Positions 13,900 through 23,778 of a DNA stretch of 64,000 nt are shown piece after piece. The notes below the pieces were generated by a model, which saw nothing but the letters and a program-made list of their open reading frames with translations, had not been told where the DNA came from and ran no database searches. Origin of the DNA: Anas platyrhynchos (Eukaryota; Chordata; Aves; Anseriformes; Anatidae); NCBI RefSeq assembly GCF_047663525.1, contig NC_092587.1, positions 142,843,001 through 142,907,000 on the forward strand. Reading direction: 5' to 3'. Within the stretch, counting starts at the first letter, position 1. Every line of letters starts with the position of its first letter. Position numbers and translations under genes: made by a program.

Positions 13900-13985
13900 G
13901 AGGTGCATTGATTTTAAGGCTGGAAGACATAAATCTGGTCTGACCACCTGCATAATTCAGATCCTCTGACATCCCTGTATAAACA
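13900..13985 (-). mobile_element. Possible old CR1-type repeat tail
   Basis: The + strand text GGCTGGAAGACATAAATCTG, continuing with a TCTGACCACCTGCATAAT segment, resembles the reverse complement of old amniote CR1/L3-type tails. Those usually read like GGAC...ATCTAGTCTGACCTCCTGTATAA. The match is diverged and made from memory, so this is a tentative call. Confidence 0.4.
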
Positions 13986-14453
13986 CGTCTTTCAGGATCA
14001 TGAAGAGCACTTCTGACAGAGATTGTCTTTTAGAAAGAAAAATAATCTCCCATTGATTAAGACCTACCTACTCCAACACTATCCCTCTTAATTTCTTCCT
14101 GTGTTGTCCAAGAAAAACGCCTTATACTTTCCACATGCTTGTTAATCCTCATCTGATATTTTTTAAGCTGAAGTTAGAATCCAAAGCTATTAAACAGCCA
14201 CTTAAATTGTATCTTCTTCTCCGTCTGCACATACCTCACCAGTGCACAGAATTCTAATATCAGTGAAAAAAAAAATATCTGACACATTTCATAACTGTCA
14301 TTGTTCTTGTCACAAACTAATCCTTAGATAATTTTAGATAATTTATTCCTAAAGCTGTTCACATATTCTGGGAAGGGAAAAGACAGATATATTTTCCCAT
14401 ATAATGCTATGAAGAGAATATGCTAGACCTTTGAATAATATTTCTATTTTGTA

Positions 14454-14457
14454 TTTA

Positions 14458-14498
<41 letters not shown>

Positions 14499-14499
14499 G
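14454..14499. repeat. (AT)n microsatellite
   Basis: A run of about 45 bp alternates A and T, with one C near the middle. It is nearly perfectly self-complementary. Confidence 0.9.
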
Positions 14500-14881
14500 A
14501 GAGTTTAGTCCTCTGTATGTGACAGCCTACTTTTAAATGAAAATACATGACATTTCAATGGAAACCAGAGATAAATATGGGAGAAAAAAACTCTGACGAA
14601 ACATGAGGAGATTAAATTTGTCCATAACGAATCCAAAATGTAAGTGTTCTGTTGGCCTTTACTTTTCTTCTCTTTTTGCCTAGTCTAGAGCTGTCTGTGC
14701 TCTTACAGGTAAATTAATCTGTGCCTTGGGCAGCAAGGACTTTCCATGGCTAGAGGAGGCTGATTGATTGTCTCAGATATTGAGACTGTGGGTTTGATGG
14801 GAACTGCACAGCAAAGCTGACAGTAGTGGAGATTTGTGGATTTTGTCTTCTTTACTAAAATGTATACCTTACAACAAACAC

Positions 14882-14900
14882 TTTTTTTTTTTTTTTTTTT
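14882..14900. repeat. T19 homopolymer followed by CAG
   Basis: A 19-T run immediately followed by CAG resembles a 3' splice site, but I see no coding exon after it and no partner gene. I treat it as low complexity. Confidence 0.8.
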
Positions 14901-15535
14901 CAGTTAAAAAGAAAAGACATCTCCCTGTTATGTATTTCTCTTCTTCCTCTCCAAAAGTTTCAGTATGATTTGTCTTAAGCACAAATAATAAGGCAAGAAA
15001 GATTTCTGCTATGGAAAATTTTTCCATATTTTTTTAATTTAGTGGCTTTGTAATGATTCAGTGATTTGTTTATATTGTGTTGTGGTTTTCTTTTTTATTT
15101 TCTAAAGTGTAGAAGAATTTCTCATGAAAGGTCTAACCCAAACCACACAATAAAAATTTCATGTAAAATTGTCAAGGATAAAATGTTGACCTTATTAAAA
15201 CCAAGGGCATTTAAATCAGAAGGACCTGGATTCTTTTCCAGGTGCCTAGAATTTTCTCAGCAGAGTGTCAGGCAGGGAAAACCGTGCTCCCACATTGGGT
15301 GCTTCTCACCTCAAAGGATGAACCGCCTGTGTACCCCTGTTTTTCTTGTCACTGAGAAAAGACATTGAGCATCCTATCTTCCTGTCTCCTATAAACATGT
15401 GATTACCAGCAACAAGTTGCATTGCATCTAACTTGCTGTCACTGCTTCTGCATTAATCAGTAGCAAAAATAAAATTTTAACTGACCATCTTTGAGAAGAT
15501 GTTCCCATCCCAGTTACAACTTGAATGAAAATAAT

Positions 15536-15600
15536 CTGGGACTAAATGACCTTCAATGTTCCCTCCATCCCAAGCCTTTCTATGATGCCATGAATCTCAT
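15536..15600 (+). mobile_element. CR1 LINE 3' tail fragment
   Basis: The text CTGGGACTAAATGACCTTCA, then CCCTCCATCCCAAGCCTTTC and a TATGATGCCATGA end, matches the sense 3' end of a CR1 element in a diverged form. Confidence 0.7.
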
Positions 15601-18065
15601 CCTACTGCACAGCCTCTCCGGCACCAGTGTACAAATATCCTGCTCAAGTTTTCCCTAGCTTCCAGGAAATTCCAATGTGTGTTAGAGCTTTCAAAGCCTC
15701 CAAAGTAGTAATTACCAGGTGCAAGGACCTTTCTGTTGCCACCATTAGATGGTAACATTATCTAATAGAAAGACAGTATTTGTATTCCGAGGAAGGTATG
15801 GGGCTTTAGAGGCTGGGTATTGCTGAAAAATGAAGCAACTCTCATTTGTCTAGGAAGGGTGTTACAGATATGCAGTGCAGGATGTGCAACAAAAAGATAT
15901 GTTTAAGGAGGAAGATGTTTTCTAAGAAACTATTATTGCAGTTTCATGGAAAAGGCGGTTTTTATTGAGGGGGAATAAGGAAGTGAAAGGGAACACAAAG
16001 GTTTATAGTAGCAGATCTGAAGAAAGGAGGAACCAAATATTTTGGTCTTGGTTTTGGTAGCTATAAGCTATTGAATTACTCACCCCAGAATTCCCATTTC
16101 TGAAGCAGATTAGCTTTCTGGTTAAACTGTATTTAATCTGGTCCAAAGTTGAATGATCAAGCCCCAAATTGGTTTGTTTCCCAAGGGGGCATTTTTGGTC
16201 AAGAAGGAACAACATGTTGATGATAGATGGTAGCTCTTCAGTGCAGCAGCCATCCCTGAGGGCAATAGCTCCAACACATAAGAGCAATTATGTCCGTGCT
16301 TAGAGGAGCTAGCAGGGACTTTATAGGTTTGTCTACACGAACAAATGTGGGCAGGTTCTTCTGCCTGGGTGAATGAGAGCCAGCTTTAGTCCAGAAGGTG
16401 TGCGGCCCTATTAGCACACATTCATTCACCCAGTGCAACCTCAGGAGAACAAAGAGCCGGGGGTGAAGTGCGTGCCTTCACATGGCAACTACATTTCTGT
16501 ACAACAGCATTTCACAAGACGCAGGCATAGCAGCAGCAGACTGGAATTTAATCGCTCTGAGATGAATGGGATGCCACATTGCTCTTATGATTCAAATTGA
16601 ATATCTGCGTGGCTATTTGCAGGACAAGCACTTAAATGGTCACAACAGGCAAAAATGCCCCCTCAAATGCTCATAGTCGGTGGCGGCGCAGCATTGCACT
16701 GCCAGCTTGGTTAAGATTGCCTTTGAAGCCGCTGGCATCCAAGCGTGGCTTGCTGCAGCAGGATTTCATGCTGGAAGATTAAAGATGCCATGATCTCTTA
16801 CTCAGCAGCAGCACGCAAGGAGTACAAAAGGTGCACTCTCCTGGAAACAAACTGAACTGTAAATCAGAAATGTAATCCAGCTTCAAACGGGCAGAGGCAC
16901 AGCCTCCATCACAGGGAGGGCTTGGGCAGGGCGCTGGTGGAACTGGAAAGCACAGACACAAAGCAGAGCTGGTGAAAGTGGTTGCACAGCAAATCAAGGG
17001 GGGCATCGGGTCACACCTGATAACATCAGAAAGACAAGAGCAGCTTCCACTCTGATAACCTCGGAGTTGTACTCAGAGCTGAGATGCTCCAGCTGCTGTT
17101 AAGGCTCCCAAAGCCTCGTGCTCAAACCCAGGGGACAGAAACCACCTGTTCTCAGTGTCGGGTGACTTTGCCTTATTTCTGCTCTTTAGGCAGAAATTTT
17201 CCATGCCAGGCTCCTGCCTCAGTCAGGCCTCTCCACACTGTCTGGCTGCTGTCTGCCTATGGAGGAGGCCTGACCCTCGACTGTTCCTCAGGGTGGGGTG
17301 GACATCATACACTGCCCCAGCAAGATGGAGAAGTTCGGTTTGACCAGTTTCATCCCATTCTCTCCTCTGGACATACCAAGGAGAGTATACTGACTTCTGG
17401 ACAGCCTGAGGACAGGCTGAGCAAAAGTAAACCTGAGCACAGCCCTGCTGGTTTAGCAAACACCAAATTGGATCCAACAAGTAGCAGAGACAGTGCTAGT
17501 AAGAGAGAGGAGAGCCAAATAACATGGTAGGAGAAAGGGGGAAAAATATCTTGGTGGTAGCAAGCCACCACATGGACTTCAGCTCTTAAGGATAGGGCAG
17601 CTGCCTGGAGAACACAACCCAGCCTCCATCCATCCTCCAGTTTGTGCCAGCTTCATCATAACATGCTTAACTGCGTGCTGGAAAGGCTGACTCCTCGTAT
17701 TCTGTTTTTTGGAGGGGGAAGGACACATGTGCTGCTCTGCAAAGAGTTGTAGGGGGGCCAGTAGCAAGTGGAGGAAGGCTCCTTCATCATGAGGAACCTG
17801 CCCCAGGGGCCTGAAGGTGCCTGGAGCACATTCTGCTGCTTCCCCTGATCTAGATGTTGCTGATGTGATGGTGCTGTGCCCCCAGACCAGCTTTCTGGTG
17901 AAGCACAAAGGAGGAAATAATGATCTCATGATGAGAATTTGGTTGGGGGCCTGGGAGGACAGGGAGACCATGGCAGGTGGGACAGAGCAGCTGTGTGGGG
18001 AATGGTTTGGTCACCATGAACAGTGAACTGGCAGCAAATCACAGCACAACATCAAATAGCTGTTT

Positions 18066-18095
18066 TATTATATATATATATATTATTATTATATG
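18066..18095. repeat. AT-rich microsatellite
   Basis: Alternating TA followed by TTA units. Simple low-complexity DNA. Confidence 0.85.
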
Positions 18096-18354
18096 AGTAC
18101 CACCCACCCCATGAGTAGGTCCAGAGTTTTGGGGAAAGAGCAGAAGGGTGTACAAACCATTAAGACAGCAATATAGTATGGGAAGGGGATGCTAAAGGCA
18201 AACTGCTAAAATTAAGACATCTAATACTTCGCATTTACTAATCTTTGAGGATTTGCAGTGTCTCTTCTTTTAACAGTGTACGCACATTCTGGATGGGTAT
18301 AATAAAAGAAGGGAATGAATATAAGTCAAAAATAGCTCAGAAATATGAGTTCAG

Positions 18355-18370
18355 AAAAAAAAAAAAAAAA
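18355..18370. repeat. A16 homopolymer
   Basis: A run of 16 A with no adjoining recognisable element, so I cannot call it a retrotransposon tail. Confidence 0.8.
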
Positions 18371-20516
18371 GTTCTAAAGCATTAAGAGAAGAGCCCTTGG
18401 AGACAGCAGTAAAAGAAAGAATGATTTGAAAGAGATCAGTCTGTGGTAAAAAGACACATTATATGTACTACAGTCTCTCTCCTTTCCTGTTAGACCCAAC
18501 TTGCAGACTTGCTATATGCTTGCAAAAATGTACTGGAGGCATTGGAAGAGAAAAAGGAGAATGATTTCTTAGGGAGAACATTTTTTGTATCTCTCTATTG
18601 TGTGTCACCTAACGAAAGGAGGCAGTTGTGGCCAGATAACATTGCTGAACTAACCTGCTTCTCACTGTGCTCATCATGAGAGCAATAATGTTAATTCTAT
18701 AGTGAGGGCAGCAAATTACTGTCAGTAAAGGGGGAAAGACAAACAGACTGACAGACAACCTCATATCTGACAGAGTCAGTCAGAAGGTGCAGAAAGTACC
18801 AGCAGTAGCCAAGGTTGGGGAGGATGGGGGGGAGGAATGAAATACTTTATTTTAATCTATTTTCTATAGAAAATATAAAGGTTAATGTTTATTAATAACA
18901 TTGATCAAAGTACTGCTGCTACCAAGCAAGTTGCAATAGATCAAATGCTCTTGTTCCTATCAATCACAGACCACGCATCAAGGCCAACAAAACTCGTAGC
19001 CAGTGAAAAATAAAATTTCCCTAAAGCAAAAGGGTTTGTCCTGGGACTTGGGGCTGGCTCTGTCACTGTTGGGAAGACCCTGGAGCAGGAAACGATTTAG
19101 TGTGAACCTCAAAATATTTTGGGAGTAACTGGATGATGACTTAAATGTTCTTCCTTCTGTTTGGCAGAAAAACACGACTCCTGTGGTTTTCTTGGAACAG
19201 GCTCCAGAAACAATTTGGAGTGCCAAGTGCCTCCATCCTAAGGCTAGCTACCGGGGCAAGATGGTTGGGATGTTTTGTAAAAAACTCATTAACAGGAAAC
19301 AACAATTTTCTCAGTGTTGGAAAACTTCGGCTCTGCCATGTTCTCAATCCAACGGGTCTTGTCAGTGGACCATCAAAATTTTCGTGGTGCTTCTCTGCAT
19401 GAGAAGAAGTGTTGCCTCCTGCAGTCCTTGGCCAGTGTCCACCCTGTCTATTTACCTACTTAGTTATGCTGAAGCCAGGTCTCACCCTTTTATCATGTCT
19501 CATTATATTTGTTGTTTTTCCTCCTTGAAAATCTAGGACTCAGGAGTCCTTTGATTATAAAAGAATACACTATATTTAAAAATGTAACTGTGTTGAAAAT
19601 CTGGAAAACTTGAAGCCTAATAAAGGAAAAAGGAAGGAAACCAAGATCAACCTTTTCACATTTTTTTTTGTGCATTGTATTTCTGGATATCCTTGAATGG
19701 CGATACTGATGATCTCTCGTACATTTTAATGAATATAACGAGTTCTATCAACAGCTGCTGTGATGAGATACAAAAGCAGGGGTGTCTCTCTGTTATTCAT
19801 GAATCTGTCTATACTTAATTTTAGTACAAATGTACAATAATAATAAAGGAATGTAGATGCTTTAAAACCCAATGATGCTTCATGACAGAGATATGTCCAT
19901 GTCACGTTAGGTAGAAACCACTGGGTATAAAAACATTAAGCATAAATGTAGAGGTCACACAGATGAAACAAGGTCACTCAGACCGGTAGCAGACTTGCAG
20001 TGAGCTGCAGAACCATTATAAAAATAAACAGAAAAAAATCAGATGGGATCTTATTTGCTTACCTCCCAAAAAGGTACACGGTGTGCCACAGGCTCTGAAG
20101 AGAAGGCAAGCTGGCAGGAGGCAATTGGCAGGAGTTCCTCAGACTCCAAACCATAAGCTGGGCTGAAGAAAAGGGTAATTTAAAGAGAGCAGTGCTGTTG
20201 TTAATGAAGAGAACCCTGAAGAACATTGCACTGTCAAGGCAGCATGCAGGGTGATTGCGTTTTTAAATGGCAAATACCAGAAAGGGGCACCACAGGTGTA
20301 TCAATAAACATGAGTACTCATCTGAAGGTACACAATTCCAGTAATGTTGCAGTAGTCACAAGCTCAGCAGAAAAGTGTGTCTTACTGCAACGCCAAGACA
20401 ACAATGTGTTAGTCCTTAAAACAACCGGGGAGAGAAATAAAGATTGCTACTGGAAAAAATAGTGGTCACCTTTCAGCACTGGCTTTGAAAAGAAACTGTG
20501 TTATATTTTTAACAAC

Positions 20517-20538
20517 TTTTTTTTTTTTTTTTTTTTTT
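20517..20538. repeat. T22 homopolymer
   Basis: A run of 22 T, simple low-complexity DNA. Confidence 0.85.
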
Positions 20539-22304
20539 AATGTTGAAAACTTCTATCCCCTGAACTGAGAAAGTGACTTTTTCTGGAAAGATGCAGCATT
20601 CAGTTTAACCTTGAGCATTATATTCTCCTGTCAATCATTTCTTCCACCAATGGAGCAATGATTTTCTACAATACCCTTGTACTCAAGTCAATGCATTCTC
20701 TGAGTTTCACAAGATAGCATTTCATCTGGGCAGTTTCTTGAGCCATGGTGATATATCCAGTGCACTGATGAGATTCACTGCGTTGTATTCCCTTGCTCCG
20801 GATGCACCAAGTACCTGAAACTCTGCAGAGAATCAGCTTACACGCAAGATTTGTTGTGAACTGACCAGCTGGACAAAATAGTGGTTTGCCATTATCAAAT
20901 ATAGCAGCGGGATGTAAATGATTGTGAGTTATTGCCCAGTTTTTATAAATTATCTACTTCATGTGTATTTCATGCAGCCCTGCATACGTACTCTGCTTGT
21001 TGTGCTCCTAGCTATTTTCTGCAGCCAGCTTTCCAAGAAAAGCCAAACGGTTTTAGTAAAGAGACCATCAAAGTTAAGCTACTGAAAGAGCACATTGATG
21101 CTGAAGAACAGGCGCTTGCTGCAACATGGCCTTACACGCTGAGAGCACTGAGGCTCAAAACGTGGAGCAATAGGGAAGAAACATTCAAAGGCAGTGATAA
21201 AATGGACAATAATTTTGGTTCTCAGCTGCACAGGAGGTGGCCCAGGGGACCTGGCTCCTGTGTCAGCACCTCAGTCACTGGGATCGCTGCTCGGAGGAAA
21301 AGCTTTAGCCCTGCTCTTCTTGCTCGCCCTCTCCTTTAAAACCTCCTGTATTCCTCCCTGTACCCTGGCACAGCTTCAGCAGGCAGTGAGAAGACCGTGA
21401 GCATCTCCTGAGAGCTGTGGGTCTCTGCTGCAAGTCAAGAGAGAGGTTTCTGTCCGGGGCAGACAAGGATTTCACCGCGGTTAATCTGGCGTGTTTTGGA
21501 CGTTTGTAGAGGAAGATGCTGAGAGAAGCTGAATTCACTGAGGGGAACTTAAGCCTGAAATGGGAAAATGCACAGTAAGCTTAGGAGCCATTACAGATCT
21601 GGTCCTGCTGAGCAGGGACTTCTGGTTAGTGAGTTTGGATTTTGGACCCCCAGTTCTTATTACACGCTAAACCTGTCTATCTGAAGAAAAATAAACCCGA
21701 ATGGTTTTTAAAGCAGCTCAGTTTAAATGAACTGCAGTCTTCCATGGACCTGGGAGGAGGAAGGAAAGGAGGACAGGAGAGGACAGAAAGCAGAAAAAAA
21801 AAACTTAACCTTTGGTTAATTCTCATTTATTTTCCCACCAAGACAAGCTCTCAGTTTCATCCAGTGTTACAGGCAAAGGACAAACTGACTTAATACGTAG
21901 AGAAATATTAAATGACATGTTACGGCCATTTTTTTTTCATTTCCGCTGTAACAAAAAACCTGTATGAATAGCTGAGCAGTCTTTGTCTGCTAATACTGGA
22001 TTACATGTAACCACAAAAATAAATGCGGCTGGAAACTGGCAAGCTGTGCAAAGCTAAACAGAAGAGTGCATGCCTTGTGCTACTGAAACACAGTTAACTA
22101 CATGTTCAAGCACAAAAGACACAAAATCACGTAAGCCCTCAATTACGGCTAGCAGCTGCTCGCACAGGCTGGAACAGAGCCTGCTGCACACAGAGCAGGC
22201 AGCTCGGTATGGGTGAGGGGGGACTTGTAGTACGGCTGGGGAAGGATGTCCTAAGTGTTGCAACGAGAGTAGCTTTGCTTGACAATTCATTGTTTTTAAA
22301 TTAA

Positions 22305-22480
22305 CCTTCCCTTCCCTTCCCTTCCCTTCCCTTCCCTTCCCTTCCCTTCCCTTCCCTTCCCTTCCCTTCCCTTCCCTTCCCTTCCCTTCCCTTCCCTTCC
22401 CTTCCCTTCCCTTCCCTTCCCTTCCCTTCCCTTCCCTTCCCTTCCCTTCCCTTCCCTTCCCTTCCCTTCCCTTCCCTTCC
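22305..22480. repeat. (CTTCC)n pentanucleotide satellite, about 35 copies
   Basis: From 22306 to 22480 the + strand is a perfect head-to-tail array of the pentamer CTTCC, 175 bp or 35 copies. The opposite strand is pure GGAAG. It opens a larger pyrimidine tract that continues to the ECRG4 promoter. The perfection implies recent expansion or ongoing length change. Confidence 0.97.
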
Positions 22481-22580
22481 TTCCCCTCTTTCTTCCCTCT
22501 CTTTCTCTCTTTCTCTTGCTCTTTCTCTTTATTTCTCTCTCTCCTTCTCTCTCTTTCTCTCTGTTCCTTTTCTTTTTCTC
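22481..22580. repeat. Irregular CT-rich linker between two satellite arrays
   Basis: Almost all bases are C or T in CTCTTT and CTCTCT runs. There are only a few purines, near 22519, 22531 and 22563. It joins the CTTCC array to the TCTTC array. Confidence 0.9.
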
Positions 22581-22810
22581 TCTTCTCTTCTCTTCTCTTC
22601 TCTTCTCTTCTCTTCTCTTCTCTTCTCTTCTCTTCTCTTCTCTTCTCTTCTCTTCTCTTCTCTTCTCTTCTCTTCTCTTCTCTTCTCTTCTCTTCTCTTC
22701 TCTTCTCTTCTCTTCTCTTCTCTTCTCTTCTCTTCTCTTCTCTTCTCTTCTCTTCTCTTCTCTTCTCTTCTCTTCTCTTCTCTTCTCTTCTCTTCTCTTC
22801 TCTTCTCTTC
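22581..22810. repeat. (TCTTC)n pentanucleotide satellite, about 46 copies
   Basis: The + strand is a perfect array of TCTTC for 230 bp, 46 copies. The unit differs from the first array by one C to T change per pentamer (CTTCC to CTTCT in register). The two arrays may therefore share an origin, although the linker between them is irregular. Confidence 0.97.
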
Positions 22811-22843
22811 TCTTTCCTCCTTCTTTCTTTTTCTTTGTCCTTT
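22811..22843. repeat. Irregular CT-rich linker
   Basis: A short TTTCCTCC and TTTC-rich segment with one G joins the pentamer array to the hexamer array. Confidence 0.85.
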
Positions 22844-22921
22844 CTTTTTCTTTTTCTTTTTCTTTTTCTTTTTCTTTTTCTTTTTCTTTTTCTTTTTCTT
22901 TTTCTTTTTCTTTTTCTTTTT
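22844..22921. repeat. (CTTTTT)n hexanucleotide satellite, about 13 copies
   Basis: C occurs every six bases from 22844 with five T between, giving about 13 perfect units. In two frames this translates as alternating Phe-Ser or Leu-Phe. That explains the long but meaningless open frames over this DNA. Confidence 0.95.
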
Positions 22922-23040
22922 TTTCTTTTTCTTTTTTTTTTCTTTTTCCTTTTCTTTTTCTTTATTTGTTTTCCTTTATATCTTTTTCCTTTTTTTTTTT
23001 CTTTCCATTTATTATTTTTTCCCCTTTTCCTTTTCCTCCT
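22922..23040. repeat. T-rich pyrimidine tail ending at the ECRG4 CpG-rich segment
   Basis: Long T runs with scattered C and very few purines (near 22965, 22968, 22978-22980, 23007 and 23011-23014) grade into CCTTTTCCTCCT. The tract stops abruptly at CAG (23041-23043), after which the DNA becomes CpG-rich. Confidence 0.9.
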
Positions 23041-23330
23041 CAGCCGGCGGCGGGGCCCCGTGCTGGGGCGTGGGCGTGGGCGCGGCGTGTGCGGGGCGCT
23101 GCCTCCCCTCGCTGCCTCCCCCCCTCTCCCCGCTCTCCCCTCGCTCGGCTCCGTCTCGTCCCGGCCCGGCGGGGACTCCTCTCTCCGCTATGCCTCCGCC
23201 GTGTCCCCGCGGGGCCCTGCCCGGGGCCTTCCTCCTCTTCCTCCTCCTCCTCCTCCTCCCGCTGCTCTGCGCGGCCCCCGGTGAGTGAGCGCAGCCCCCC
23301 CAGCTTCGTGCGGGACGAGCATCTCCCACC
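23041..23330 (+). promoter_or_regulatory. CpG-rich promoter segment of ECRG4
   Basis: GC content and CpG density rise sharply at 23041, with runs such as GGCGGCGGGGCC and GGGCGTGGGCGCGGCG, and stay high through exon 1 and into intron 1. GC-box-like GGGCGTGGGC elements are visible near 23066-23083, and I see no TATA box. This fits a CpG-island promoter with dispersed starts just upstream of the ATG at 23190. The exact start site cannot be read from sequence. Confidence 0.75.
23190..23280 (+). CDS. ECRG4 exon 1: start codon and signal peptide
   Basis: The ATG at 23190 opens MPPPCPRGALPGAF, followed by a leucine-rich core and a CAAP end: 30 codons plus one base of a Gly/Asp split codon. The donor is CCCCG|GTGAGT at 23281. 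An upstream in-frame ATG at 23070 exists, but starting there would put a long GC-rich segment before the hydrophobic core. The 23190 ATG places the core where a signal peptide needs it. The leucines are mostly CTC codons in a CTC/TTC run. Signal cleavage after the CAA/AAP region is inferred. Confidence 0.93.
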
Positions 23331-23730
23331 AGCGCCTCGCTTTTGGGGCTCATTGAGGGTTTTGGGGCTGGCCATGGGGACACGCTCGGTGACAGTTCCC
23401 CAGGCTGATCGTCCCAGCCCAGGTGCTGTCACTGCTGGAGACCTTCTGCTGGAAAAGGCAAACTTTGTGGCAGGCGGACGAGGTATTGGGGCTCCCTCCC
23501 CAAAACTGCTGGGGAAAGGGTGTCGGAGGGTTGGAGGCTTCCCCGTAGCTCGCGTTGCACCAAGGCACGTAAATGGGAGCACTGGTGGAAACTTTCTCCA
23601 GCCTTTCCCTCGGTGGAGGGGAGTTACAGCATCTCTCTGTGTGCTCGCTGAGATCCGACTGTTTTGTTGTTGTTATTTCATTGCTAAATAGAGTGGGTAG
23701 CTGAAACGTGTTTTATTTTTGCTTCTCCAG
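23281..23730 (+). other. ECRG4 intron 1
   Basis: Begins GTGAGT and ends CTTCTCCAG. The first part remains CpG-rich and probably belongs to the promoter island. No further exon is seen. Confidence 0.9.
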
Positions 23731-23778
23731 ACGTTTCGAGAGGAAATAAGCTTAAACTGATGCTTCAAAAACGAGAAG
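23731..23778 (+). CDS. ECRG4 exon 2: conserved NKLKLMLQKRE segment
   Basis: A 48-base exon between CTTCTCCAG and GTAAAG. With the split codon from exon 1 it reads D-V-S-R-G-N-K-L-K-L-M-L-Q-K-R-E, ending with one base of the next Ala codon. The core NKLKLMLQKRE is a hallmark of augurin in vertebrates. The small size and phase-1 borders fit the family. Confidence 0.96.

Larger units (their letters stand above)
12284..22304. other. Intergenic DNA upstream of ECRG4, no gene recognised
   Basis: About 10 kb of mostly unique DNA with microsatellites, a small CR1 tail and one possible older repeat, listed separately. The longer open frames (17084-17530, 148 codons, + strand; 20932-21339, 135 codons, + strand; 17579-17971, 130 codons, - strand) show no recognisable domain or convincing splice-bounded exon. 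Distal enhancers of ECRG4 could be here, but nothing in the sequence alone proves one. Confidence 0.6.

Noticed and set aside
14882..14903. T19 followed by CAG as a splice acceptor
   Set aside because: No coding exon follows and no partner donor or gene is evident. T runs next to CAG are common by chance.
17084..17530. 148-codon + strand frame
   Set aside because: No domain, signal peptide or splice context is recognisable, and overlapping frames on the - strand are equally open.
20932..21339. 135-codon + strand frame
   Set aside because: No family recognised and no promoter or poly(A) context. Plausibly chance.
1..22304. NCK2 exons upstream of ECRG4
   Set aside because: I looked for SH2 and SH3 coding sequence expected from the neighbouring gene in mammals. 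None of the open frames resembles it, so NCK2 lies outside the window.
23012..23582. Long - strand open frames opposite ECRG4 exon 1
   Set aside because: GC-rich DNA with few stops. The translations are Arg/Gly/Ala-rich with a Glu run from the CTC repeat, and the known gene is on the other strand.
22516..23691. 391-codon + strand open frame across the pyrimidine tract and ECRG4 exon 1
   Set aside because: The first part is pure translation of CT satellites (Leu-Phe-Ser repeats) and the rest crosses exon 1 and intron 1 in the wrong frame. The ECRG4 frame and its splice donor explain the coding sequence.
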